DNA of 5,697 nucleotides from Thiohalocapsa sp. (GCF_019695415.1 NZ_JAIFKJ010000605.1:1-5697), one strand, 5' to 3'. Counted from the stretch's first letter, positions 1 through 5,697 are shown. A program made the numbers and translations. The notes: generated from the letters alone by a model not told the origin.

Positions 1-1100
1 TCGCCCACCGGCCCGAGCCGGCCGGTGCCGGGGGCCACGCGCTCTCGCAGGGCGCCGGCGTCCACTCCCACCACCGGTAGGCCAGCGGCCTGGGCCTCCA
101 CGACGGCGAGGCCGAAGGTCTCGTGGGGGCCGGCGGTGACATAGATGTCTGCGGAGGCGAGCGCGGTGGCGTGGCGGGCGCGGTCTGACTCGTAGCCGGG
201 CAGGTGCAGGCGCGGAATCTGGTCGGCTCGCCGGGCGAGCTGGGCGTGCAGTGGCCCTTCGCCGAGCAGCATGAGGTGGCAGCGGCTGGGCGGGCTGCCC
301 GGCGGTCGCTTGCCGTGTGCGCAGTCGTCGGTGAGCACCAGCCGCGTGAAAGCATCCGCCAGCAGCATGACGTCCTTTTCGGTGTCGAGCCGGCCGCAGT
401 AGATGAGCAGCAGGTCGTCGTCGGCGATGCCGTGCTCGCGGCGCCACGCGTCGCTCCGCCGCTGGGGCGAGAACATTGCCAAGTCCACGCCCAGCGGCAC
501 GATGCGCGTGCCCTCAACGCCGTATTCCCGGATGCGCGCCGCCTGTGCCTCGGTGGCGGCAAAGGTCAGGTCGCAGCGGCGGAAGATCTGGCCGAAGGTG
601 ACCTCAGCGCCGCTCTCGATGGCATCGCTCAGCTTGTGCCCCCAGCCGGCGAGGGTGTCGCTGATCTCCTCGATACCATCGCCGAGAAAGTGCCTGAGCG
701 GTGCGCCCACATAGGCCTCGGCAACGTCGGTGTGGAAATAGGCCGACACCAGACAGGGCCGGGCCACCGCACGGCATTCCTCGCGGTAGCGGAAGGCAGC
801 CCAGGGAGAGACGAAGAAGCTGCCGAGCTCCACCACGTCCGGGGCGCTGCGCTCCAGTGCGTGGCGGATTTTGGCCGGCTGCCAGAAGAAGCGATATGGC
901 CGGCAGCCCGGGATCACCGGGCTCTGCAGCTCGATCTTGGTGAGTGGGCCGTCACGGCTCACCCGGTCGCGCTCGCCGGGCACGATGAGCACGTGCTCAT
1001 GGTCTGTGGTCTCTGCGATATGGCGGCGCTTGTGGTCGATGTAGGTGCGGATGCCGCCGCTGGTGTCGGTGTAGGCCAGGGTCAGGTCGCAGAAGCGCAT
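1..1100 (-). CDS. GT4-type (GT-B fold) glycosyltransferase, C-terminus cut by window edge
   Basis: Reading leftward from an ATG at 1100, 366 codons stay open to the window edge, so the last few dozen residues are missing. The N-terminus (MRFCDLTLAYTDTSGGIRTY) has the glycine-rich loop of GT-B acceptor domains. The donor half carries VPLGVDLAMF at about 201-210, then GRLDTEKD at 236-243, whose Arg and Lys normally bind the sugar-nucleotide phosphates. Next come LGEGP near 279-283 and the EX7E signature (E327 and E335 in HETFGLAVVE), typical of retaining family 4 enzymes. It should transfer a sugar from a nucleotide donor, at or near the cytoplasmic membrane face. Donor and acceptor are not deducible. 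The start is supported by a GAAGG nine bases upstream and by the family-like N-terminus. It overlaps the upstream hydrolase gene by 19 bases, so the two are probably translationally coupled. A loop at about 256-274 (Cys, Pro and Ser rich) looks like a local insertion. Confidence 0.9.
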   Translation of the reverse strand, partial: MRFCDLTLAYTDTSGGIRTYIDHKRRHIAETTDHEHVLIVPGERDRVSRDGPLTKIELQSPVIPGCRPYRFFWQPAKIRHALERSAPDVVELGSFFVSPWAAFRYREECRAVARPCLVSAYFHTDVAEAYVGAPLRHFLGDGIEEISDTLAGWGHKLSDAIESGAEVTFGQIFRRCDLTFAATEAQAARIREYGVEGTRIVPLGVDLAMFSPQRRSDAWRREHGIADDDLLLIYCGRLDTEKDVMLLADAFTRLVLTDDCAHGKRPPGSPPSRCHLMLLGEGPLHAQLARRADQIPRLHLPGYESDRARHATALASADIYVTAGPHETFGLAVVEAQAAGLPVVGVDAGALRERVAPGTGRLGPVG

Positions 1101-2776
1101 GGGACTGTGCCTTCGGTGGCGCCGTCGAGGACGGCTGTGAGGTCCAAGGGCCGGCCGTAGCCGGTGCTGAATGCGGCACTCCGGCCGGCGCGGCCGACGC
1201 TGCCGGTCACGCCATCTGCGGTGCTCTCCAAGGTCAGCCGCAGATCGCGCTCCGGCAGCCGCAATGTCAGCCGCAGCCCCTGCACCGCCGGCGGTAACCT
1301 TGGGCAGAGGGACAGGCGGTCCGCGCTCGTCTCCAGCCCCAGCAGCACCTCCAAGAGCAGGTTGTTCGCGAGTCCGGTCCAGCCGACGAAGTCCTTCTGC
1401 GGGCCGGTGCCGAGGGTGAGGGCTTTCCAACGGTTGCCCCGCTTGCGGTGCAGATGGCGGGTGTGATGATGGTCCGGGTCGTAGAACTCGTAGATCCGCC
1501 GCTCTGCGGCGAACACACGGTAGACGCCGCAGCAAAGCCGCCAGGCGAGCTCTGCGGCCTCGCGCTCGCGCCCGTAGCGGCGCAGCCCCAGGATGACGCC
1601 ATAGGCCGTATTCAGCCAGACCGGGCCACGCCACATGTCGCGCTCGAAGTGCGGCTCATCGCGTGCGACCGACGGCAGCGGCATGGTCGTACCGAAGCCG
1701 TCGGTCGACATGATCCGTGCCACCAGCCGCGCCGCCCGCGCCGCGTCCGGCACGCCGGCCCAGAGGGGAAGCAGGGACGCGATGGTCGCCACCCGGACCG
1801 GGCTGCCTGCCGCATCGCGGTCATAGTAGAGGCCGTCACGCTCGTCCCAGAGCAGGGTGTCGATGCGCCGGCGCAGCTGCGCTGCTGCGGCGCCATGGCG
1901 GGCGGCGTCGTCGTGCCGGCCGATGTGCGCCGCCAGTGCTGCCAGCGCCTCGAGCTGCAGCACCACATAGCTGCTGAAGTCTGCGGCGGCGATGTTGGCG
2001 GTGTTGCGCAGCGCGCTCTCATCGGTATTGCTGAAGCGCGGGGCGTTCTCCACGCCGGACTCGTACGGATGCGCCCAAGCATACAGCCCATTGTCGAGCC
2101 GCCGGTGGCGATTCAGCCACTCGTGATACGCGCAGAGCGCATCGTAGTGTTGCCCGGCGAGCTGCGCCGCCGCGGCCGCGGGCAGTCGCGCTGCGAGTCG
2201 CGCCATGGACCAGGCGACCAAGGGAGGCTGGGTGTAAGGGGACTCGTGAAACTCCGTCACCACATGCTGCAGGCGGTCGCCGTTGCGCAGCTCCACCACG
2301 GCGTTCAGTACTTCGGCGGCAACCGTTGGGTCCCACCAGCTCCAGACCTGGGCAATGAACGCGGAGTCCCAGAGGTAGACCCCGCGGAAGGCAGGCCCCG
2401 GAATGGCATGTCGACTGGATGACAACAGGTCGGCGCGCTGCAGATTCGCGAACAGCAGCGCATAGACCTCGGCGAAGCCCTCGGCGACGGCCCGGGCGTC
2501 CGGATGCCCATCGGCGTCCAGGTGGGGGGGTGCCAGCTTAATACCCTTGCCCTGCAAAATTGCCGGCGGAAGCTCAATGGGCAAGGCACCGGCGCGGCCC
2601 GCGGCAATGCGCGACCACACCAGCAGGTGCCAGACGTAGCTGAGGCCCCGATACCAGCGCCCCACGACTTGTGGTCGGCGGATGCGCGCGGCGGCATGGC
2701 GCAGCCTGGCCAGTCGCTGGCGCAGCCGGCGAATGGCCCGGTCGTCGGGCGCCGGCGGTGGCTCAGGCTGCGCCAT
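1082..2776 (-). CDS. GH63 / MGH1-like (alpha/alpha)6-barrel glycoside hydrolase
   Basis: Complete 564-residue protein. Visible family landmarks, in order, are YLWDSAF (134-140), a Q-P-P substrate-loop motif (183-185), ESGVENAPRF (239-248), MWRGPVWLNT (381-390), YEFYDPD (429-435) and FVGWTGL (463-469). A beta-rich tail starts near LSLCPRLPP (488-496), as in many glucosidases of this fold. Known relatives include GH63 alpha-glucosidases and the mannosylglycerate and glucosylglycerate hydrolases. All are inverting enzymes using an Asp general acid in the ESGxD segment and a Glu base in the E-x-Y segment. Here the acid position is E243 (not Asp) and the base candidate is E430. Odd features are an Arg-rich N-terminus (13-40) followed by an aromatic stretch (WYRGLSYVWHLLVW, 41-54), and a long His/Arg-rich loop (436-450) between the YDP and WTG motifs. 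There is no signal peptide, so it is probably cytosolic or membrane-associated. CGGAG eight bases upstream supports the start. It is co-transcribed with the downstream glycosyltransferase. Fold confident; substrate unknown. Confidence 0.88.
   Translation of the reverse strand: MAQPEPPPAPDDRAIRRLRQRLARLRHAAARIRRPQVVGRWYRGLSYVWHLLVWSRIAAGRAGALPIELPPAILQGKGIKLAPPHLDADGHPDARAVAEGFAEVYALLFANLQRADLLSSSRHAIPGPAFRGVYLWDSAFIAQVWSWWDPTVAAEVLNAVVELRNGDRLQHVVTEFHESPYTQPPLVAWSMARLAARLPAAAAAQLAGQHYDALCAYHEWLNRHRRLDNGLYAWAHPYESGVENAPRFSNTDESALRNTANIAAADFSSYVVLQLEALAALAAHIGRHDDAARHGAAAAQLRRRIDTLLWDERDGLYYDRDAAGSPVRVATIASLLPLWAGVPDAARAARLVARIMSTDGFGTTMPLPSVARDEPHFERDMWRGPVWLNTAYGVILGLRRYGREREAAELAWRLCCGVYRVFAAERRIYEFYDPDHHHTRHLHRKRGNRWKALTLGTGPQKDFVGWTGLANNLLLEVLLGLETSADRLSLCPRLPPAVQGLRLTLRLPERDLRLTLESTADGVTGSVGRAGRSAAFSTGYGRPLDLTAVLDGATEGTVPCASAT
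1110..1114 (-). promoter_or_regulatory. Ribosome binding site of the glycosyltransferase gene
   Basis: On the minus strand GAAGG lies nine bases before the ATG at 1100, inside the 3' end of the upstream hydrolase gene. It supports this ATG as the start even though it overlaps the previous gene by 19 bases. Confidence 0.55.
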
Positions 2777-2893
2777 GCAGTGGGCTCCGTCGATTAGTCG
2801 CGTTGCCGTTGGTCCAGTTGCCGCTGTGTCTGTTCGGCTTGGCTCGTGCGCTGCTGCTTGGGTCCGTACCGATCGAGCCCAATTCCCGCATGC
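2777..2893. promoter_or_regulatory. Divergent intergenic region between the hydrolase/glycosyltransferase pair and the membrane-protein genes
   Basis: These 117 bases separate genes reading away from each other, so promoters for both directions are expected here or just inside the neighbours. No convincing sigma-70 box pair is visible. The only internal structure I see is a short direct repeat, GTTGCCG at 2802-2808 and again at 2817-2823, spaced 15 bases apart. That could be an operator half-site pair but may be chance in GC-rich DNA. Confidence 0.35.
2785..2789 (-). promoter_or_regulatory. Ribosome binding site of the glycoside hydrolase gene
   Basis: On the minus strand CGGAG ends eight bases before the ATG at 2776. 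It fixes the hydrolase start and makes its Arg-rich N-terminus a genuine part of the protein. Confidence 0.6.
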
Positions 2894-3658
2894 ATGGAAA
2901 GCATATCCCGCCCGGAAGGTCCGCTCCGCTCAGCCCTGCGGGCCCAAGAATTGCGACAGGTTCTGAAGCTGGGTACGCCCGGTGTTCGGGCCCGCCGCGT
3001 GCACGCGGCAGTGCTGCGGCAGGGGCGGGCAGCGCTGGCGTGCGCGCTCTGGGCGCTGCCGGTGTTTGCGATGGCCTTGGACGCGGATCAATCAGCACTG
3101 GGCGGGCTCTCCCTCGCCGAGCTTCCGGACTTGCTGCGCCGGATGCCAGTCTGGGTCTTTGTACTTGCGTTTGTGCTGCTGCCGGCATTGGGCTTTCCGA
3201 TCTCGCTGTTTTATCTGACCGTCAGCGCCGTCTTTACTGACCCTGGGCTGGCGCTCATGGTGGCACTGGGCTGTATGTCCGCCAACATGGCGCTTTCGTA
3301 TCTCGTCGCTCGAACGCTGTCGCGGCCCGTCGACCGTCTGCTGCACCGCCGGGGTTATCCGGTGCCGCAGCTCACGCACGGCGCGGAGTGGCGGGCCATT
3401 GTGCTGCTGCGGGCCTCGCCCCTGCCCTGGCTGATGCAGAGCTGGCTGCTCGCCCTCGGCGGCGCGCGTTTTCTACCCTACATGGTCTTCGGCCTGCCTG
3501 TGCAGGCGCTGGTGGGCGCGGGCCTGGTACTGGTGGGCGGGTCCCTTTTTCAGGGCAATGTGCTTTGGCTCCTCGTAGGTGTCAGCGCCATTCTGCTGGG
3601 CCAGGCGGCCCTAGCCGGCCTGCGTCGGCGCCTGCGCGGACGCGGCAGCGCCTATTGA
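2894..3658 (+). CDS. TVP38/TMEM64 (VTT / DedA-like) membrane protein
   Basis: From the ATG at 2894 this is a 254-residue integral membrane protein. A hydrophobic segment spans about 46-62. The VTT core follows: GFPISLFYLTVSAVF (100-114), the MALSYLVARTLSRP stretch (132-145), RASPLPW (173-179) and the GLPVQALVGAG turn (200-210). A last helix lies at about 224-242 before a basic tail ending RRRLRGRGSAY. The re-entrant G-F-P..S..Y region, the R-x-S-P segment and the late F-G-x-P motif are the usual marks of this family, whose DedA-superfamily members are linked to phospholipid flipping and membrane homeostasis. The precise role here is unknown. The start is uncertain. No strong Shine-Dalgarno precedes 2894, a GTG at 2846 would add 16 residues, and a GTG at 2999 would leave a signal-peptide-like N-terminus. 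The antiporter gene follows after 56 bases with no terminator between, suggesting an operon. Confidence 0.85.
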   Translation: MESISRPEGPLRSALRAQELRQVLKLGTPGVRARRVHAAVLRQGRAALACALWALPVFAMALDADQSALGGLSLAELPDLLRRMPVWVFVLAFVLLPALGFPISLFYLTVSAVFTDPGLALMVALGCMSANMALSYLVARTLSRPVDRLLHRRGYPVPQLTHGAEWRAIVLLRASPLPWLMQSWLLALGGARFLPYMVFGLPVQALVGAGLVLVGGSLFQGNVLWLLVGVSAILLGQAALAGLRRRLRGRGSAY

Positions 3659-3701
3659 GCGCGAAGCTGCTGACTTAGCGGAAGCCAGCAAGGCCCTGGC
3701 C

Positions 3702-3708
3702 GAGGGAG
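3702..3708 (+). promoter_or_regulatory. Ribosome binding site of the first antiporter gene
   Basis: GAGGGAG ends six bases before the ATG at 3715. It is a strong Shine-Dalgarno in the short gap after the VTT gene and fixes the antiporter start. Confidence 0.7.
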
Positions 3709-3714
3709 TACCCG

Positions 3715-4746
3715 ATGCAACCGGATCAACTTTCGCTGCCGATGACATTGCTGCTGTTCGGCGGCGGTGCCCTGGTCATCGCCTTGGTGGGCTCACAGCT
3801 TGCCCGCCTCGCGGATCGGCTTGCAGACATCACGGGGCTAGGGGAGGCCGTCTTTGGTGCTGTCTTGCTGGGTGCCATGACCTCGCTCCCCGGCAGCATT
3901 GCCTCCATCACCACCGCCGCAGCCGGCCGCGCCGATCTTGCGGTGGGCAATGCCGTTGGCGGCATTGCTGCGCAGACGGCCTTTTTGGTCCTGGCGGATC
4001 TGGCCTATCGCCGCGCGAACCTCGAGCATGCGGCGGCGTCGGTCACCAACATGATCAACGGCGCCCTGCTGGTGGCCCTGTTGTCACTGGCACTGGTGGC
4101 TGCGACCGGGCCGGAAATCGCCATCTGGGGGGTGCATCCGGCTTCGCTGTTGCTATTGGCGACCTACGCCTTCGGGCTCAGGCTCGCCTCGCGCACCCGC
4201 GACGACCCCGGCTGGCGCCCGGTGCACACCGCCGACACTTGGGAGGACCAGCCCGACGACGATGCAGCGCGCGGTCACTCGGCCTTAAGCGTCTGGACCG
4301 CATTTGCCGTCAGCGCCGCCCTAGTGGGCGTCGCCGGTTGGTTGGTGGGTGTTTCGGGTATCGCGCTGGTGCGCCACACGGGGCTGTCGGAGACCCTGGT
4401 AGGGGCTCTGTTCACTGCGGTGGCCACCTCATTGCCCGAATTGGTGACAACACTCGCTGCCGTGCGCCAAGGTGCACTCACGCTCGCCGTCGGCGGCATC
4501 ATCGGAGGCAATACCTTCGACGTGCTCTTCCTCGTGTTTTCGGATGTCGCCTATCGTGAGGGCTCCATCTACCATGCCATCAGCGACCAGCCCTTGTTCA
4601 TGATCTCAATGACCATCCTGCTGACGGCCTTCCTCCTCATGGGTCTGATTCGCCGCGAGCGTAGAGGGGTGGCCAACATCGGCTTCGAGAGCGCCGCGGT
4701 GCTGGTGCTGTATCTGGCGGGGATGGCGGCGTTGGTGACCTGGTAA
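3715..4746 (+). CDS. Ca2+/cation antiporter (CaCA) superfamily protein with divergent first alpha repeat
   Basis: Complete 343-residue membrane protein with about ten predicted helices in two inverted halves (roughly 9-27, 45-70, 76-98, 112-131, 139-157, then 194-216, 225-250, 254-279, 290-311, 323-341). They are joined by an acidic cytosolic-type linker (160-190). The second alpha repeat is canonical: ATSLPELVTT (237-246) with E242, and GGIIGGNTFDV (260-270) with D269. The 27-residue spacing equals that of E213 and D240 in the archaeal exchanger NCX_Mj. The first repeat keeps the layout but reads TSLPG (56-60) and GGIAAQTAF (82-90), putting G60 and Q87 where the ion-ligating Glu and Asn should be. 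Family members exchange Ca2+ for Na+ or H+ across the inner membrane. With one acidic ligand gone, stoichiometry or ion choice may differ. It lies 56 bases downstream of the VTT gene and is probably co-transcribed with it. Superfamily call firm; substrate open. Confidence 0.9.
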   Translation: MQPDQLSLPMTLLLFGGGALVIALVGSQLARLADRLADITGLGEAVFGAVLLGAMTSLPGSIASITTAAAGRADLAVGNAVGGIAAQTAFLVLADLAYRRANLEHAAASVTNMINGALLVALLSLALVAATGPEIAIWGVHPASLLLLATYAFGLRLASRTRDDPGWRPVHTADTWEDQPDDDAARGHSALSVWTAFAVSAALVGVAGWLVGVSGIALVRHTGLSETLVGALFTAVATSLPELVTTLAAVRQGALTLAVGGIIGGNTFDVLFLVFSDVAYREGSIYHAISDQPLFMISMTILLTAFLLMGLIRRERRGVANIGFESAAVLVLYLAGMAALVTW

Positions 4747-4860
4747 GCGCGTCGGAGAGATCCGCCAGTGCCGGCATTGCTCGACGAATGCGAGGTGTGC
4801 CCCGGCCCAAGCGCGCCCATCTCTACTGACTCGCGGAGCAGTCGGTGAGCCGCTGTTCGG

Positions 4861-4886
4861 CCCGGGTCCGTACTCGGGGTCTTTTT
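4861..4886 (+). terminator. Likely rho-independent terminator after the first antiporter gene
   Basis: CCCGGG (4861-4866) pairs with CTCGGG (4873-4878), including one G-U pair, around a six-base loop. A T-rich tract with five consecutive T follows at 4882-4886. It sits about 115 bases past the stop of the first antiporter gene and about 125 bases before the next start. The rest of the 4747-5009 spacer shows no gene. The only short ATG frame in it (4788-4829, 13 codons) has no ribosome binding site. The stem is only six pairs, so strength is uncertain. Confidence 0.5.
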
Positions 4887-4920
4887 GCTACCGTAAGCGC
4901 TGCATACGAGAAGACGCCAT

Positions 4921-4937
4921 CGGCGCCTGAGGCGCCG
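4921..4937 (+). other. Perfect GC hairpin in the leader of the second antiporter gene
   Basis: CGGCGCC, a TGA loop and GGCGCCG form a seven-pair perfect stem with no T tract, so it is not a classical terminator. A further GGCGC at 4950-4954 could pair instead with the 3' arm (around 4932-4936), giving a mutually exclusive fold ahead of the ribosome binding site at 4995. This could be a leader control element, or simply GC-rich sequence. Confidence 0.35.
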
Positions 4938-4994
4938 CGCAACCCACCCGGCGCACCGCAGAGGTGCCATCCGCCACGCTTCTCGCCTTCGCTG

Positions 4995-5001
4995 AAAGGA
5001 G
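4995..5001 (+). promoter_or_regulatory. Ribosome binding site selecting the GTG start of the second antiporter gene
   Basis: AAAGGAG lies eight bases before the GTG at 5010. There is no in-frame ATG near the expected N-terminus, and the protein from this GTG begins directly with a first transmembrane helix as relatives do. This site therefore decides the start. Confidence 0.8.
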
Positions 5002-5009
5002 CCGTCGCT

Positions 5010-5697
5010 GTGATTCTGGAATTCCTTGCCATCCTGGCCGGCTTCGCGCTGTTGGTCTGGAGCGCGGACCGCTTCGTGGAGGGCGCGGCGGCCACTGCCG
5101 GTCACGCCGGAATGCCGCCGCTCGTCATCGGTATGGTGATCGTCGGCTTTGGCACATCGGCGCCCGAGATGGTCGTCTCGGCGATGGCGGCGCTGGACGG
5201 CAACCCCGACCTGGCGCTCGGCAACGCAGTGGGCTCCAATATCGTCAATATCGGCCTGGTGCTGGGCGTCACCGCGTTGATCGCGCCCATCGCCGTGCAC
5301 TCCAAGATCGTCCGTCGGGAGCTGCCTTTGCTCATCGGCATTGGCCTGGTCTCCGGGCTTCTATTCTGGGGCGGTGCCCTGAGCCGCTTTGAGGCGCTGC
5401 TGCTGCTCGCGGGCTTTTTTGGCCTGATCGGCTGGACGATCGTCGCCGCGCTGCGCGGCCGTGGCGACGCGCTGGAGGCCGAGGCCGAGCAGGAACTGGA
5501 GGCCCATGCGATGCGCCCGGGACCGGCCGTCGCCTGGCTGGTGGTGGGGCCCTTGCTCCCCGTCGTCAGCTCCCGGGTTCTGGTTTGGGGTGCGGGGGGG
5601 ACCGCCCAGGCCCTCGGCGTCAGTGACCTGTCTCTTTTCCACCACTCCGAGCCCCCGGGACAGGCCGAAAACCCGTTTGCCTGCTTCTTCTTGAGAA
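5010..5697 (+). CDS. CaCA-superfamily Na+/Ca2+ antiporter, YrbG-like, C-terminal half missing
   Basis: A GTG start gives 229 codons open to the window edge. The first half is canonical. An N-terminal helix runs to LVWSADRFVEGAA (15-27). Repeat alpha-1 follows with GFGTSAPE (46-53) and GNAVGSNIVNI (71-81). E53 and N80 are 27 residues apart, as are the ion ligands E54 and N81 of NCX_Mj. Two further helices (about 103-120 and 128-147) lead to a Glu-rich cytosolic linker (153-166) and the start of the second half (172-207, ending ALGVSDL). Family members of about 310-370 residues exchange Ca2+ for Na+ or H+ across the inner membrane. After codon 207 the expected alpha-2 repeat does not appear. 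Residues 208-229 resemble nothing in the family, and substitutions such as GPLLP and GAGGTAQ just before look like accumulating errors. The gene is separated from the first antiporter by a spacer with a likely terminator, so it probably has its own promoter. Confidence 0.88.
   Translation, partial: MILEFLAILAGFALLVWSADRFVEGAAATAGHAGMPPLVIGMVIVGFGTSAPEMVVSAMAALDGNPDLALGNAVGSNIVNIGLVLGVTALIAPIAVHSKIVRRELPLLIGIGLVSGLLFWGGALSRFEALLLLAGFFGLIGWTIVAALRGRGDALEAEAEQELEAHAMRPGPAVAWLVVGPLLPVVSSRVLVWGAGGTAQALGVSDLSLFHHSEPPGQAENPFACFFLR
5631..5697 (+). other. Tail of window that loses homology to the antiporter (probable low-quality or chimeric end)
   Basis: Immediately after the codon for L207 of the second antiporter, none of the three forward frames gives the expected alpha-2 repeat with a T-S-L-P-E core. 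One frame hits a stop at the very end. The last stretch is richer in T and A runs than the gene before it. A faint trace of expected coding sequence (around 5651-5683) might remain under insertions and substitutions. The likeliest reading is degraded sequence at a contig end; a real truncation or junction with other DNA is possible. Confidence 0.5.

Noticed and set aside
204..1160. Long plus-strand open frame (318 codons) opposite the glycosyltransferase gene
   Set aside because: The minus strand encodes a convincing GT4 enzyme with its EX7E motif. The plus-strand product is low-complexity and looks like a shadow.
1448..2422. Long plus-strand open frame (324 codons) opposite the hydrolase gene
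   Set aside because: It is antisense to a gene with clear family motifs, its translation has no recognisable domain, and long antisense frames are expected in high-GC DNA.
3659..3714. TGCTG/CAGCA inverted repeat between the VTT and antiporter genes
   Set aside because: The stem is only five pairs with a long loop and no T tract. The gap reads as an ordinary intra-operon spacer with a ribosome binding site.
4774..4791. GCATT/AATGC hairpin just after the first antiporter gene
   Set aside because: Five-pair stem with an eight-base loop and no T tract; too weak to call.
4882..4910. TTTTTG and TACGAG spaced 17 bases apart as a promoter for the second antiporter
   Set aside because: Both boxes match the sigma-70 consensus poorly, and the upstream T run is better explained as the terminator tail.
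4569..5300. Minus-strand open frame (243 codons) spanning the spacer and both antiporter genes
   Set aside because: It overlaps the coding parts of two well-supported transporters. Its product is rich in Arg, His and Asp without domain features.

Overview
This is a high-GC window with densely packed genes. It looks like a chromosomal segment of a proteobacterium, possibly a gammaproteobacterium. That rests on general protein flavour and GC-biased codon use, not on a diagnostic marker, so it is low confidence. I see no rRNA, tRNA, CRISPR array, insertion sequence or phage gene.

Left half (about 1-2776, minus strand): two carbohydrate genes read leftward. The upstream one encodes a complete 564-residue (alpha/alpha)6-barrel glycoside hydrolase of the GH63 / mannosylglycerate-hydrolase-like (MGH1-like) type. 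Its last 19 bases overlap the start of a retaining GT4-type (GT-B) glycosyltransferase, which runs off the left edge of the window after 366 codons. The overlap implies translational coupling. The pair probably makes and trims, or makes and recycles, one glycoside or glycan. The substrate cannot be read from sequence.

Centre (2777-2893): a short divergent intergenic region that must hold the control signals for both directions.

Right half (2894-5697, plus strand): three membrane protein genes. The first is a TVP38/TMEM64 (VTT/DedA-like) protein. After 56 bases comes a complete ten-helix CaCA-superfamily cation antiporter whose first alpha repeat has lost the expected acidic ligand. A 263-base spacer with a likely rho-independent terminator and a strong hairpin follows. 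Last is a second CaCA antiporter (YrbG-like), with a GTG start, a good ribosome binding site and a canonical first alpha repeat. It is cut by the window edge, and its last ~67 bases no longer resemble the family. That looks more like sequence decay at a contig end than biology.

Taken together, the window pairs glycoside metabolism with membrane and cation transport functions. A link to osmotic or ionic homeostasis (compatible-solute glycosides plus Na+/Ca2+ exchange) is tempting but is only an inference. The most interesting biological observation is the asymmetric CaCA protein sitting beside a canonical one. The second is the Asp-to-Glu change at the expected general-acid position of the glycoside hydrolase.
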